A model generated the notes under the pieces. It made no database searches. It saw nothing but the letters and a program-made list of their open reading frames with translations, and had not been told where the DNA came from. Below, piece after piece: positions 27,864-37,191 of a stretch of DNA of 64,000 bases (position 1 is its first letter; every line of letters starts with the position of its first letter). A program made the position numbers and the translations under genes. Location of the stretch: NCBI RefSeq assembly GCF_004114915.1, contig NZ_CP022219.1, positions 650,501 through 714,500 on the forward strand, written 5' to 3'. The DNA comes from Bradyrhizobium guangxiense. Lineage in GTDB: Bacteria; Pseudomonadota; Alphaproteobacteria; Rhizobiales; Xanthobacteraceae.

Positions 27864-28823
27864 TCAGCCGAGATCGGCAGCCGAAATCCAGAACACCTCG
27901 CCCTCGGAGTCCTCGGTGTCGAGCCAGAGCAGCGGCAGTTCCGGAAAGGCCTCGTCGACCAATTCCCGGCCGCGGCCGATCTCGCAGATCAGCCCGCCGT
28001 CGCCCGTCAGATGGTCGGGGGCCTCGCGCAGAATTCGGCGCACTACATCGAGGCCGTCGGCGCCGCCGTCGAAGGCAAGCTTCGGCTCGGCACGGCATTC
28101 CGGCGGCAGCGCGGCCATGCCTTCGGCATCGACGTAAGGCGGGTTGGTGATGATCAGATCGTATCTGTTGTCGCCGAGCGGGGCGAACAGGTCGCCGCGA
28201 TAGAGGCTGATGCGGTCCCCGAGCCCGAACTCCGCGACATTTCGTGCGGCGACTTCGAGCGCGCCCTTGGAGATGTCGACGGCATCAACGGTGGCGTTGG
28301 GGAAATGGTGCGCGGCGAGGATGGCGAGACACGCCGACCCTGTGCAGAGATCGAGCACGCGCTCGACCGCGGTGGGATCGTCGATCAGCGATCCAGCCTC
28401 GCCGTCGCCGCCGAAATGCGAATCCAGGAGCTCGCCGATGAAGGAGCGTGGAACAATGACGCGCTCGTCGACATAGAAGGGCAGGCCGCGCATGTAGACC
28501 TTGTTGACGAGGTAGGCGGCCGGTTTGCGCGTGGTGACGCGCTGATGGATGAGATCGAGGAGGGTCCTGCTCTCCGCGACGGTGACACGTGCGTGGGCAA
28601 AGCCCTCGAACTGGTCGGGAGTGAGATGCAGCGCCTCAGAGACCAGGAAAATGGCTTCCGCGACCGGGTCGGTCGTGCCATGGGCAAAGGCGAGCTTCGC
28701 CTCGACAAAGCGGCTCACCGCATAGCGGACGAAGTCGAGCAGCGTGAGAAGCTCGCCGGGACCCATTTTCACAGGCTTCGGCGCAGCGCGGCCTCGCGCG
28801 GCCTTTTTGGATGCTCTTGCCAT
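27864..28823 (-). CDS. prmB: Ribosomal protein L3 glutamine methyltransferase
   Basis: PrmB N5-methylates a glutamine of ribosomal protein L3. The 319-residue protein has the PrmA/PrmC-like Rossmann domain with VLDLCTGSACLAILAA as the SAM loop, the catalytic motif TNPPYVDAEGM that holds the target glutamine, and the N-terminal helical segment. IVPRSFIGELL is specific for PrmB against PrmC. The start overlaps the moaE stop (TGATG), so it belongs to the uvrC-pgsA-moaD-moaE run. Confidence 0.93.
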   Translation of the reverse strand: MARASKKAARGRAAPKPVKMGPGELLTLLDFVRYAVSRFVEAKLAFAHGTTDPVAEAIFLVSEALHLTPDQFEGFAHARVTVAESRTLLDLIHQRVTTRKPAAYLVNKVYMRGLPFYVDERVIVPRSFIGELLDSHFGGDGEAGSLIDDPTAVERVLDLCTGSACLAILAAHHFPNATVDAVDISKGALEVAARNVAEFGLGDRISLYRGDLFAPLGDNRYDLIITNPPYVDAEGMAALPPECRAEPKLAFDGGADGLDVVRRILREAPDHLTGDGGLICEIGRGRELVDEAFPELPLLWLDTEDSEGEVFWISAADLG

Positions 28824-29305
28824 CAGGATTTGGTCCAGCGTGCGGCGGCCTCGTCGTCACGGGCCTGGGCCTCGACCCAGCCGGTGCCGGCGGCGCTCTC
28901 TTCCTTCTTCCAGAACGGGGCGCTGGTCTTGAGGTAGTCCATCAGGAACTCGGCCGCCTCGAACGCGGCCTGGCGATGCTGCGAGGCGGTCAGCACCAGC
29001 ACGATGTTCTGGCCCGGCATGAAGCGGCCGACGCGATGGATCACCGTGACGCCGTTCAGCGGCCAGCGCGAGGTCGCCTCATCGGCATGACGCCCGATCT
29101 CTTCCTCGGCCATGCCCGGATAATGTTCGAGCGTGAGCGCCGAAATCTTGGCGCTGTCCTCGTCGGCGCGGCAGATACCGGAAAAGCTCACGACGGCACC
29201 GATGTCGGTGCGGCTCCTGGTCAGGACCGCGATCTCGCGCGCGATGTCGAAATCGTCCTCCTGGATGCGGATGGTGACGGGGCAGGCGGTGACAGGGGAG
29301 ATCAT
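28823..29305 (-). CDS. moaE: Molybdopterin synthase catalytic subunit
   Basis: MoaE with MoaD converts cyclic pyranopterin monophosphate to molybdopterin. The 160-residue protein has the family segments GAVVSFSGICR, LEHYPGMAEEEI, HRVGRFMPGQNIVLV and the Lys-containing DYLKTSAPFWKKE that forms the active site with the C-terminus of MoaD. It starts 3 bases after the moaD stop. Confidence 0.95.
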   Translation of the reverse strand: MISPVTACPVTIRIQEDDFDIAREIAVLTRSRTDIGAVVSFSGICRADEDSAKISALTLEHYPGMAEEEIGRHADEATSRWPLNGVTVIHRVGRFMPGQNIVLVLTASQHRQAAFEAAEFLMDYLKTSAPFWKKEESAAGTGWVEAQARDDEAAARWTKS

Positions 29306-29308
29306 GGC

Positions 29309-29560
29309 CTAGCCGCCGGTCATCGGCGGGGAAAAAGCGATTTCACGGGCGCCCGCGATCGCAGCGTCCGATTTGACGTGGGCGTGGTCGATGGCGGTGC
29401 GGATCACCTTCGGCTTCTCGAATGCGTAGGCGTAAGCCTCGCTTTGGCCGGACAGCCAGGCGATCAGCTCCTCGACCGTGCGCACGCTCGCGGGCGGCTC
29501 GATGGTCTCCTCCGCCTTGCCGACGCGCTCGCGCACCCAGGCGAAATACTTCACCTTCAT
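29309..29560 (-). CDS. moaD: Molybdopterin synthase sulfur carrier subunit
   Basis: This 83-residue ubiquitin-like protein carries the thiocarboxylate sulfur on its C-terminal Gly-Gly, seen here as SPPMTGG. It starts MKVKYFAWVRERVGK, typical of the family. The ATG at 29560 overlaps the pgsA stop (ATGA), and an upstream extension was rejected. Confidence 0.95.
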   Translation of the reverse strand: MKVKYFAWVRERVGKAEETIEPPASVRTVEELIAWLSGQSEAYAYAFEKPKVIRTAIDHAHVKSDAAIAGAREIAFSPPMTGG

Positions 29561-30174
29561 CCCTCGTCCTCCTTGATGAGGTGATGGATGCCGGCACGGA
29601 AGTAATCGTATCCGGTGTAGATGGTCAGGATGGCCGACGCCCACAGCAACGCCAATCCGATCATCGAGACCACGGGCACCACCTCGTCACCGGCGGGGCC
29701 CGCGAGCAGAAAGCCGATCGCAACGAGCTGCACCGTGGTCTTCCACTTCGCAAGCTTGGTCACGGGCACGCTGACGCGGAGCGCGGCGAGATATTCGCGC
29801 AGACCCGAGACCAGGATCTCGCGGCACAGGATCACGATGGCGGCCCACAACGACCAGCCATGAATGATGCCGTCGGCGGCCAGCATCAGCAGGCACGAGG
29901 CGACCAGCAGCTTGTCGGCGATCGGATCGAGCATCCGGCCGAACGCCGATTGCTGATTCCAGATCCGCGCGTAATAGCCGTCGAGGTAATCGGTGACCGC
30001 AGCCGCAATGAAAATGGCGACCGCGACCCAGCGCAACCAGAGCGGCTGATCCAGAATCGATTGCGCATAGATGCATCCGACCACGACCGGGATCGCTGCG
30101 ATCCGGCCATAGGTCAGAAGGTTCGGGAGGGACATCGCGCGGCTGGTCGTCCCTCGTGTCGTGGCGATGTTCAT
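29557..30174 (-). CDS. pgsA: CDP-diacylglycerol-glycerol-3-phosphate 3-phosphatidyltransferase
   Basis: PgsA makes phosphatidylglycerol phosphate in the inner membrane. The 205-residue protein has the CDP-alcohol phosphotransferase motif DG-x2-AR-x8-G-x3-D-x3-D, read as DGYYAR, then GRMLDPIADK, plus several membrane helices and the family start SLPNLLTYGRI. The ATG at 30174 is chosen over an in-frame extension to 30324. It follows uvrC and overlaps moaD by 4 bases. Confidence 0.94.
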   Translation of the reverse strand: MNIATTRGTTSRAMSLPNLLTYGRIAAIPVVVGCIYAQSILDQPLWLRWVAVAIFIAAAVTDYLDGYYARIWNQQSAFGRMLDPIADKLLVASCLLMLAADGIIHGWSLWAAIVILCREILVSGLREYLAALRVSVPVTKLAKWKTTVQLVAIGFLLAGPAGDEVVPVVSMIGLALLWASAILTIYTGYDYFRAGIHHLIKEDEG

Positions 30175-30271
30175 CCGTCCTACCAATACCGCTCGTGCCC
30201 GAAGGTCAACCGTTCCGCTCACCAGATGGGTGTGGGATACGACGACCATATGACCACGGCCCCCCCTTAGT

Positions 30272-32314
30272 TCACCCCGGCTGGGGATGGAAATACTCGA
30301 AAATCCTGCGGGCGCTTTCGGCACTCACCCCCGGAACCTTACCGAGATCGGCGATCGAGGCGCGTTCGATCTCCTTCAGGGTCCCGAAATGATGCAGCAG
30401 GGCACGTTTGCGCGACGGGCCGATGCCCGGAATCTCCTGCAAACCGGCCTCGCGGATGTCCTTCTTGCGCAGCTTGCGGTGCGAGCCGATGACGAAGCGG
30501 TGGGCCTCGTCGCGCAGGCGCTGGATGAAATAGAGCACGGGGTCACGCGGCTCCAGCTTGATGGCCTCGCGTTCCGGCATGAACAGGGTCTCGCGGCCGG
30601 CATCCCGGTCCGGTCCCTTGGCGACCGACATCAGCGAGACCTGGGTCAGGCCGAGATTTGCGAAGATCTCGCGGACGGCGTTGAGCTGGCCGCGGCCGCC
30701 GTCGATGATGACGAGGTCGGGCCATTGCGGGAAATCGTCGTCCTTGGCCTTGGTGCCGGAATCCTCGGGCGGGTTGATCAGGCGCTTGAAGCGGCGCTCC
30801 AGCACCTCGCGCATCATGGCGAAGTCGTCGCCGGGCGTGATCCCTTCCGACTTGATGTTGAACTTGCGGTACTGGTTCTTCACGAAGCCGTCGGGGCCGG
30901 CGACGATCATGGCGCCGACTGCGTTGGTGCCCTGGATGTGGCTGTTGTCGTAGACCTCGATGCGCTTGGGCGGATGCGGCAGGCTCAGCGTCGCGGCCAT
31001 GGCCTCGAGCAGGCGGCTTTGGGTGGCGGTGTCGGCGAGCTTGCGGCCGAGGGCCTCACGCGCATTGGTCAGCGCGTGGGCGACCAGCTCCTTCTTCTCG
31101 CCGCGCTTGGGCGCGGTGACCTCGACCTTGTGGCCGGCCTTGATCGCCAGCGCATTGGCGAGCAGCTCGCTCTCCTCGATCTCGTGCGAGAGCAGGATGT
31201 TCCTCGGCGGCGGCTTGTCGTCGTAGAACTGGGCGAGGAAGGAGCCGAGCACCTCCTCCGGGGTGAATGTCTTCTCCGCGCGCGGAAAATAAGCGCGGTT
31301 GCCCCAGTTCTGGCCGGTGCGGAAGAAGAACACCTCGACGCAGGAGAAGCCGCCCTCCTGATGGATGGCGAACACGTCGGCTTCCTCGACTGTGCGCGGA
31401 TTGATGCCCTGCTGCGACTGGATCGCCGACAGCGCGGCGAGGCGGTCGCGGTACAGCGCGGCGCGCTCGAACTCGAGCTCGCCGGCCGCCTTCTCCATCT
31501 CGCCGGCAAGCTCCTGCTTCACCGCATGGCTCTTGCCGGACAGGAAGTCGCTCGCCTCGCGCACCAGCGTCGTGTAGCCGCCGAAATCGATCTCGCGGGT
31601 GCAGGGGCCGGCGCAGCGGCGGATCTGGTAGAGCAGGCAGGGCCGGGTGCGGCTCTCGAAGAAGGAATCGGTGCAGGAGCGGATCAGGAATGCGCGCTGC
31701 AGCGCTGTGATGGTGCGGTTGACCGCGCCGGCGGAGGCGAACGGACCGAAATAGCGTCCGGGCCGGCTCTGCGCACCGCGATGTTTCAGGATTTGCGGCG
31801 CCCAATGGTCGCCGGTGATCAGGATATAGGGAAACGACTTGTCGTCGCGCAGCTGCACGTTGAAGCGCGGCCGCAGCTGCTTGATCAGGTTGGCTTCCAG
31901 CAGCAGCGCCTCGGTCTCGGTGTTGGTCGAGACGATCTCCACGGTCACGGTGGCGGCGATCATGCGCAGGATGCGGGCGGGCAGCGGCGCGCTTTGCCGC
32001 GCGTAGCTGGAGAGGCGCTTTTTGACGTTTTTGGCCTTGCCGACATAGAGCACGTCGGCATTCGCACTGAGCATGCGATAGACGCCGGGCGAGGTCGGGG
32101 CGAGCCGAACCGCGCGTTCGATCGCCTCGTGGCCGGTTGCCAGCGGCTCCTCGCCGACGGCGCCGCTCTCTTCGAGGATATCGGGCAGCCGCGCCTCGTC
32201 CTCGTCGTCGCCCCCGGTCGTGGCGGGATCGAGGTCGGGCGGCGTGTCGCTCGCGGCAGCCCGCGGCGATTTGCGCGCGCGGTCGTCCGGATTGTCGGTG
32301 GAATCGTGAACCAT
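30272..32314 (-). CDS. uvrC: UvrABC system protein C (excinuclease)
   Basis: UvrC makes the two incisions around a UvrAB-marked DNA lesion. The 680-residue protein has an acidic N-terminal extension of about 65 residues. The GIY-YIG nuclease follows ([19 protein letters not shown]), then a UVR motif region near 275, the RNase H-like second nuclease ([33 protein letters not shown]) and tandem helix-hairpin-helix motifs ([25 protein letters not shown]). It heads the uvrC-pgsA-moaD-moaE-prmB operon. Confidence 0.96.
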   Translation of the reverse strand: MVHDSTDNPDDRARKSPRAAASDTPPDLDPATTGGDDEDEARLPDILEESGAVGEEPLATGHEAIERAVRLAPTSPGVYRMLSANADVLYVGKAKNVKKRLSSYARQSAPLPARILRMIAATVTVEIVSTNTETEALLLEANLIKQLRPRFNVQLRDDKSFPYILITGDHWAPQILKHRGAQSRPGRYFGPFASAGAVNRTITALQRAFLIRSCTDSFFESRTRPCLLYQIRRCAGPCTREIDFGGYTTLVREASDFLSGKSHAVKQELAGEMEKAAGELEFERAALYRDRLAALSAIQSQQGINPRTVEEADVFAIHQEGGFSCVEVFFFRTGQNWGNRAYFPRAEKTFTPEEVLGSFLAQFYDDKPPPRNILLSHEIEESELLANALAIKAGHKVEVTAPKRGEKKELVAHALTNAREALGRKLADTATQSRLLEAMAATLSLPHPPKRIEVYDNSHIQGTNAVGAMIVAGPDGFVKNQYRKFNIKSEGITPGDDFAMMREVLERRFKRLINPPEDSGTKAKDDDFPQWPDLVIIDGGRGQLNAVREIFANLGLTQVSLMSVAKGPDRDAGRETLFMPEREAIKLEPRDPVLYFIQRLRDEAHRFVIGSHRKLRKKDIREAGLQEIPGIGPSRKRALLHHFGTLKEIERASIADLGKVPGVSAESARRIFEYFHPQPG

Positions 32315-32433
32315 GGGGCGAATTTAGGCGCTGGGGGTGCCGATTTGAAGTTCCCGCTGTGCGGCACGCACAGGACGGCGGCGCAGTTCCCGGTAACGCT
32401 TCCTTAAGTCTGTTAAGCGCGCGGTAACCCAGC

Positions 32434-32448
32434 TTAACAGCCCTTTAA
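32434..32448. promoter_or_regulatory. Candidate CtrA-binding site
   Basis: TTAA-N7-TTAA, the full consensus for the cell-cycle regulator CtrA in alphaproteobacteria, lies 117 bases upstream of the beta-barrel gene and 120 bases upstream of the divergent uvrC start. The surrounding 60 bases are unusually rich in TTAA and TTAAC for this genome. Confidence 0.45.
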
Positions 32449-32564
32449 CTTAAAACTCTCGATAAATCCTACGCGAAAGAGTGGTGGTTCCTTCACCATG
32501 CGGCTTTGCCTCGCGCGGCGGCGCGGCGCCGCATCCGGTGACGGCAGTTGCGTTGGAGTGTGTG

Positions 32565-33188
32565 ATGAAGAGGCTCGTTGTGGGCGCGGCCGCGCTGGTT
32601 GCAGCCGGCTGGACAGCTTCGGCAGAGGCCGCCGATCTCAATTACGGGCAGCGTGCGCCCTATACCGTCAACCAGCCGCTCAATGCGTATAGCTGGGCCG
32701 GTCCCTATCTCGGCGGCAACATTGGCTACGAATGGGGCTCGGTCGACAACAATCCCGCGAAGCCGTCGGGCTTCGTCGGCGGCGTGCAGGCCGGCTACAA
32801 TTTCCAGAACGGCCCATGGGTGTTTGGCGTCGAGGGCGACATCCAGGCCACTGGCGCCGACGATACCTTCGCGCCGTGGAAATTCTCCAATCCCTGGTTC
32901 GGCACCCTGCGCGGCCGCGCCGGCTACGCCTTCAGCAACGTGATGTTCTACGGCACCGCCGGCCTCGCCTTTGGCGAACTGCGTGGGCAGACCTTCGGCT
33001 GGGCGGAATCGCACACCACCGCCGGCTGGACCATCGGCGCCGGTGCGGAAGTCGGCCTGGCTCCGAACTGGAGCGCCAAGCTCGAGTATCTCTACATCGA
33101 TCTGTCGACGAGTCAGTTCGCAATCACGGGCGTGTCAAACGGCTATAGCGCCAGCGTTGTTCGCGCGGGCGTGAACTATCACTTCTGA
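32565..33188 (+). CDS. Outer-membrane beta-barrel protein (Omp31/Omp25 type)
   Basis: The 207-residue porin-like protein has a signal peptide (MKRLVVGAAALVAAGWTASAEA), then the family opening SWAGPYLGGNIGYEWG, alternating beta strands such as GGVQAGYNFQNGPWVFGVEG and TLRGRAGYAFSNVMFYGTAG, and the terminal strand ASVVRAGVNYHF ending in Phe. It resembles rhizobial and Brucella Omp25/Omp31-like proteins that bind the outer membrane to the cell wall or act in host contact. It is monocistronic with its own terminator, and a CtrA-like site lies upstream. Confidence 0.9.
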   Translation: MKRLVVGAAALVAAGWTASAEAADLNYGQRAPYTVNQPLNAYSWAGPYLGGNIGYEWGSVDNNPAKPSGFVGGVQAGYNFQNGPWVFGVEGDIQATGADDTFAPWKFSNPWFGTLRGRAGYAFSNVMFYGTAGLAFGELRGQTFGWAESHTTAGWTIGAGAEVGLAPNWSAKLEYLYIDLSTSQFAITGVSNGYSASVVRAGVNYHF

Positions 33189-33220
33189 TAGCTGAAGAAG
33201 AAAATACCGGACCACAACCT

Positions 33221-33248
33221 CCCGGCCGCTCGCGGCCGGGATTTTTTT
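33221..33248 (+). terminator. Rho-independent terminator of the beta-barrel gene
   Basis: A perfect hairpin, cccggccgct / cgcggccggg, is followed by a run of seven T after one A, 32 bases downstream of the stop codon. Confidence 0.9.
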
Positions 33249-33300
33249 GCCAAGTATCTTTTGCGCCGAGTATTGCGCCGAATGTTTTGCGTCAGGCCCG

Positions 33301-33516
33301 CTAGGAGAGGATGACCAGGTTAACCGCCTTCGGTCCCTTCCCCTTCTTGTCCGGCTCGACTTCGAAAGTAATGCGCTGCCCTTCCGCGAGGTCCTTCAGT
33401 CCGGCCCGCTCCACAGCAGTAATGTGCACGAACACGTCGCGGCCGCCGTCGTCAGGCTTGATGAAACCGTAGCCGCGTTCGCCGTTGAAAAACTTAACCG
33501 TTCCCGTCATGGCCAT
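33301..33516 (-). CDS. Cold-shock domain protein
   Basis: The 71-residue protein is a single cold-shock domain with RNP1 (KFFNGERGYGFI) and RNP2 (DVFVHI), and ends GPKAVNLVILS. These proteins bind single-stranded RNA and melt structure in mRNAs. The start at 33516 (MAMTG) has GGGGGAG 7 bases upstream. The upstream leader of about 200 bases before 33717 contains no other gene and may be an untranslated region. Confidence 0.94.
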   Translation of the reverse strand: MAMTGTVKFFNGERGYGFIKPDDGGRDVFVHITAVERAGLKDLAEGQRITFEVEPDKKGKGPKAVNLVILS

Positions 33517-33781
33517 CGGGAAACTCCCCCTCATTGCTCCTCCGCCGCGACGCAGACTCACGTCGCGACATGACCGGACGTTACGAAGCCCGGGAGCTGG
33601 CCATCCTTGGGCGGACCGCTGGCGGTCCGGCCGGATCTTTCTTAGGCCTTCACTCCGCCGCAACCATTCGCGGAAGCGGAACGTAAAGCCAGTCACGAAA
33701 CCAGCATAATACGGTTCTCTGCAGATTGACTACCGCTCCTGCATATTTTTCCCAAGAATGCCGGAGTGTTACGGCCTCTCT

Positions 33782-34642
33782 TCAGGGCTTGGGGACCTCC
33801 AATCGGAATCTGGCAGCGCCACCCTGGCCGAGCGGTATTTCCAGCTCAGGCAGGATCGTCTTGAGCTCGCCCTGCAGCGTGTAGGGCGGATTGACGATCA
33901 GGAGCCCGGTCGAGGCGAGGGCCCCGCCGTCGAGCTGGGGCGCGACGCTGAACTCGAGGCGCAGACATTTTCCGGGTGGTTTTGCTGCAGCTGCGAGCCG
34001 GGCGACCGTTTGGGCCAGCGTATCGGTGGCACGCCGGTTCTTGGCCGGATACCAGATGACATAGATACCGGTGGGCCATTTGGCGAAGGCGGTGGAGAAG
34101 GCCTCGCTCAGCCGCTCGAACTCGTCCTTGGCCTCGAACGGCGGATCGATCAGCACGAGGCCGCGCCGCTCTTTTGGCGGCACGAAGGCCGGCAGCGCCA
34201 CCCAGCCGTCGATATCGACCACGCGGGCCTGTTCGTCGCGGCGCAGCACGTCGATCAGGGCCTTTCGCGCCTTCGGCTCGAGCTCGCAGGCGACGAGCCG
34301 GTCCTGCGGCCGCAGCAGGCCGCGCGCGATCAACGGCGAGCCCGGATAGGCCCTGAGCTCGCCCTTCGGATTGAAGGCGCGGACGATGTCGAGATAGGGC
34401 TTGGTCAGCGCCGCGCTCTCGTTCGACAGGCGCGCTTGCATCAGCCGCGCGATGCCCGTCAGCCATTCGCCGCTCCGGCGCGCTTCGTCGCTGTCGAGGT
34501 CGTAGAGGCCGGCCCCGGCATGGGTGTCGATGACGCGGAACGCCCCAGGCTTCTCCTGCAGATAGGTGATGATGCGCGCCAGCACGATGTGCTTGATGAC
34601 ATCGGCGAAGTTGCCGGCGTGGAAAGCGTGGCGGTAGTTCAT
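33782..34642 (-). CDS. rlmJ: 23S rRNA (adenine2030-N6)-methyltransferase
   Basis: RlmJ methylates A2030 of 23S rRNA. The 286-residue protein begins with the family signature MNYRHAFHAGNFADVIKH, carries the DTHAGAGLYDL SAM region, ACELEPKARKAL, the catalytic LIDPPFE (the DPPY-like motif) and a C-terminal NPPYTLQGEL. The length is close to the 280-residue E. coli protein. Confidence 0.95.
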   Translation of the reverse strand: MNYRHAFHAGNFADVIKHIVLARIITYLQEKPGAFRVIDTHAGAGLYDLDSDEARRSGEWLTGIARLMQARLSNESAALTKPYLDIVRAFNPKGELRAYPGSPLIARGLLRPQDRLVACELEPKARKALIDVLRRDEQARVVDIDGWVALPAFVPPKERRGLVLIDPPFEAKDEFERLSEAFSTAFAKWPTGIYVIWYPAKNRRATDTLAQTVARLAAAAKPPGKCLRLEFSVAPQLDGGALASTGLLIVNPPYTLQGELKTILPELEIPLGQGGAARFRLEVPKP

Positions 34643-34680
34643 GGCGGAGAGTTACGACATCGCGCGATGAAAGTAACTCC

Positions 34681-34790
34681 CGTCATTCCCGGGCGGTGCG
34701 CAGCACCGAGCCCGGAATCCATTGGTCGGCATTGCTTGTGGCGATGGATTTGTGGGTTCGCGCTTTCCGCGCGCCCTGGAATGACGAACG
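34681..34790. repeat. Palindromic 'gtcattcc' repeat
   Basis: The left arm cgtcattcccgggcggtgcg and the right arm gcgcgccctggaatgacg are separated by about 70 bases. It lies between rlmJ and the RNase T2 gene and belongs to the same family as the copies at 23464, 46705 and 54836. Confidence 0.8.
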
Positions 34791-35495
34791 CTAACCGCCC
34801 CTGATCGGCGGCATGGTCACCTGATCGCGGCGGCAGGCGCGGCGTTCGATCTCGTCGCAGGCGCGGAATTGCAGGTCCTTGCTGAGGCAGATGCGGACCT
34901 CGGAGAGCCTGGTCCGGTTGCAGGTGACCGAGACGGCGGTGCTGCTCAGCCCCGGATTGGCCTTGATGAAGGCTTCCTCGACCTCGGCCGGCGCCACCGT
35001 CTTAGTCTGCGACAAATCGAGATATTCGGCCGGTATCTTGATCGCCGCGCGCGCTTTGCGGATCGTCTCGAAATAGCTGCGATCGGTCAGCCCAGCGCAG
35101 GTGCCGTGCTTGTCCCACTCGTTGAAGATCAGCCCCGGCGCCGGCATCAGATCAAGCATCGAGGAGACGATGCTGCGGTTCAGCCGCGGTGCGGGCCGCT
35201 GGCAATATTCCGGGAAGCCGTTCTCATATTGCGGCCACAGCCCATGCACCACGAAGGCATAGGGCCGTCCGCCGCACTGGATCTGGGAGCGGCCGCCGCG
35301 CTCGGCCGCCTCCTCGCAAAACGAGGGCGACCACGACAGCGACAGCACATAGAAATCGAACTCGCCGGGCGTGTTCTGCCGCTTGTCCTGCGCCTTCGCG
35401 TCGCCGGCGAACGAGGCCAGGCCCGCGGCCAGGATCAGGGAAAGGGCCAGCGAGATCACCAGGCGAGAAAACGAATGCAATCTGGAATGAAACAT
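34791..35495 (-). CDS. Secreted ribonuclease T2
   Basis: The 234-residue protein has a signal peptide (LVISLALSLILAAGLASFAG) and both RNase T2 active-site segments: CAS I in VVHGLWPQY and CAS II in FNEWDKHGTCAG. These endonucleases cleave RNA to 3'-phosphates through a 2',3'-cyclic intermediate and act in the periplasm or outside the cell. Six or more cysteines are present, as expected for disulfides. The ATG at 35495 follows GAGAGG and is preferred over the TTG at 35510. Confidence 0.93.
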   Translation of the reverse strand: MFHSRLHSFSRLVISLALSLILAAGLASFAGDAKAQDKRQNTPGEFDFYVLSLSWSPSFCEEAAERGGRSQIQCGGRPYAFVVHGLWPQYENGFPEYCQRPAPRLNRSIVSSMLDLMPAPGLIFNEWDKHGTCAGLTDRSYFETIRKARAAIKIPAEYLDLSQTKTVAPAEVEEAFIKANPGLSSTAVSVTCNRTRLSEVRICLSKDLQFRACDEIERRACRRDQVTMPPIRGG

Positions 35496-35613
35496 GGCGA
35501 CGCCTCTCAACTAGACTGTGCAGGAAGCCTAGCAGGCGACAAGAACATTTCAAGAACAAAATTCAGGCGTCGGCCATTTGGCCGCTGACCGACCCCGAAT
35601 CAGGCTCTTCGAG

Positions 35614-36075
35614 TCAGGGCTTGGCGGCGCGGCAGGCCGGATTGTAGGCCCAGTTGCGGTCGAGCCCGACCACGCACCATTCGACGCCGTTGCCATAACT
35701 GGCAAACCCGCCATCCTCGATGATCGAGAAGTGCACCTTGCGCACCTTGCCGTCAGTCAGCATGGCCTCGCCGGTGCAATAGCGGCGCGGAATGTTGTCG
35801 GACTGCCAGGGCCGGAACGCGGTCTCGCGGACGGCCGAGAAGCCGGTGATCTTCAACGAGGAATTCCAGAACGTGTATTCCTTTTCGGCGAACTCGTGCA
35901 CGATCCTCGGCAGAGCCCAGTCGCAATTGGCGACGTTGCCGTCATAACGCGGTCCGCTCAGCCAGAAATTCAGCTCGAGCGGATTGGCCGCCTTGGCCTC
36001 GCCGAGCGACAATGCTCCGAACATGAGGCCGAGTAGGGCGGCGAAGCGGAGCGATTTCGGGGAGGGGGCGCGCAT
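35614..36075 (-). CDS. Exported protein of unknown function
   Basis: The 153-residue protein has a signal peptide (LRFAALLGLMFGALSLGEAKA) and four cysteines in the mature part (VANCDW, RRYCTG, VEWCVVG, NPACRAA), likely two disulfides. It is rich in aromatic residues and probably a small beta domain. I do not recognise the family. It reads away from the genes at 36261 and 36603. Confidence 0.72.
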   Translation of the reverse strand: MRAPSPKSLRFAALLGLMFGALSLGEAKAANPLELNFWLSGPRYDGNVANCDWALPRIVHEFAEKEYTFWNSSLKITGFSAVRETAFRPWQSDNIPRRYCTGEAMLTDGKVRKVHFSIIEDGGFASYGNGVEWCVVGLDRNWAYNPACRAAKP

Positions 36076-36260
36076 GGTCAATCCGGACAGCTAAGGTCTT
36101 GCGAAGGTTGGACGGTGCCGCGAAGGCCGGGGGAGGTCAAGTGCAGCGCGGCAACACTTCGCCAGGAGTTGACCACAACGTCACAGCCGGCAGGATTTCC
36201 GTTCTTTTCACGGCGATCACCGCACCGTAAACTGGCGGCCAGCCAATTGGAGTGACGGGA

Positions 36261-36560
36261 ATGCGAATCATTGCGGCCGCGGGTCTTCTCGCCAGCCTGG
36301 TTGTCTCGGGTATGACGGCGAGCCAGTCGGCGCGCGCCGACATCGTGCCGCCGTTCAAAGGCAATGACACTGGCGGTATCATCGCCTATTCGATGGCCAC
36401 CCAGGTCGACGCACGCCAGGTCGCGGTCGACCACTGCGCGCGCTATGGCAAGGTGGTCAAATTCCTCGGCGTACAGGCCTATGAGGGCGGCTACATCTCG
36501 TTCTCCTGCCGCTGGGTGCCTTATGGCGCCGCCGATCAGCCGATCCGCACGCTTTACTGA
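36261..36560 (+). CDS. Small exported protein of unknown function
   Basis: The 99-residue protein has a signal peptide (AAAGLLASLVVSGMTASQSA) and a mature part of about 70 residues with two cysteines (VDHCARYGK, FSCRWVPYG). No known domain was recognised. The ATG at 36261 is preferred over the GTG at 36252. The next gene starts 42 bases after its stop and may be co-transcribed. Confidence 0.7.
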   Translation: MRIIAAAGLLASLVVSGMTASQSARADIVPPFKGNDTGGIIAYSMATQVDARQVAVDHCARYGKVVKFLGVQAYEGGYISFSCRWVPYGAADQPIRTLY

Positions 36561-36602
36561 GGCGTTGCCGTAACGCCGCGATCTCTGCCGGGAGCTTCTC
36601 GC

Positions 36603-37133
36603 ATGACGCGCAAACTCGCTTTGCTCGGCTCGATGCTTTGCCTCGTGGTGTCGGCGGGCGGCGCTAGCGCCGACGATCTGCCGGTGCGCAAGGCCGGTCT
36701 TTGGGAGATGAAGCTGGTCACATCAGGCTCGCCCGTGCCCGAGATGACCATGCAGCACTGCACCGACGAGACCGTCGACAAGGAGATGAGCAACAACGTC
36801 TCCCCGATGGCGAAGCAGATCTGCGCCAAGCAGGAAATCAAGAAGACGGCGACCGGCTATGTCAGCGATTCCGAGTGCAGCGTCGCCGGCGTGAACACGA
36901 CGTCGCATGCCGAGATCACGGGCGATTTCAACTCGGCCTACACGGTGAAGACCTCCTCGCACGCACAAGGCGGCGTCGCTGGCGCTGCGGGGCGCGATAC
37001 CAATATGACGCTGCAAGCCAAATGGCTTGGCGCCTGCAAGCCGGACCAGAAGCCTGGCGACATCGTAATGCCCGGCGGCTTCAAGATGAATGTGCGCGAC
37101 ATGGACAAGCTGAAGGCGCTCTTGCCGAAGTAG
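36603..37133 (+). CDS. DUF3617 family exported protein
   Basis: The 176-residue protein has a signal peptide (KLALLGSMLCLVVSAGGASA) followed by the DUF3617 pattern: LPVRKAGLWEMKL, a Cys in MQHCTDE, another in KQICAKQ, and SECSVAG with HAEITGDFNSAY. The family is widespread in proteobacterial periplasms and has no established function. Confidence 0.82.
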   Translation: MTRKLALLGSMLCLVVSAGGASADDLPVRKAGLWEMKLVTSGSPVPEMTMQHCTDETVDKEMSNNVSPMAKQICAKQEIKKTATGYVSDSECSVAGVNTTSHAEITGDFNSAYTVKTSSHAQGGVAGAAGRDTNMTLQAKWLGACKPDQKPGDIVMPGGFKMNVRDMDKLKALLPK

Positions 37134-37191
37134 GGGCGAATGCCGGTGTGCTCCCTCGCTCCGTCTTACGGAGAGAGGTGAACTAAGCGAC

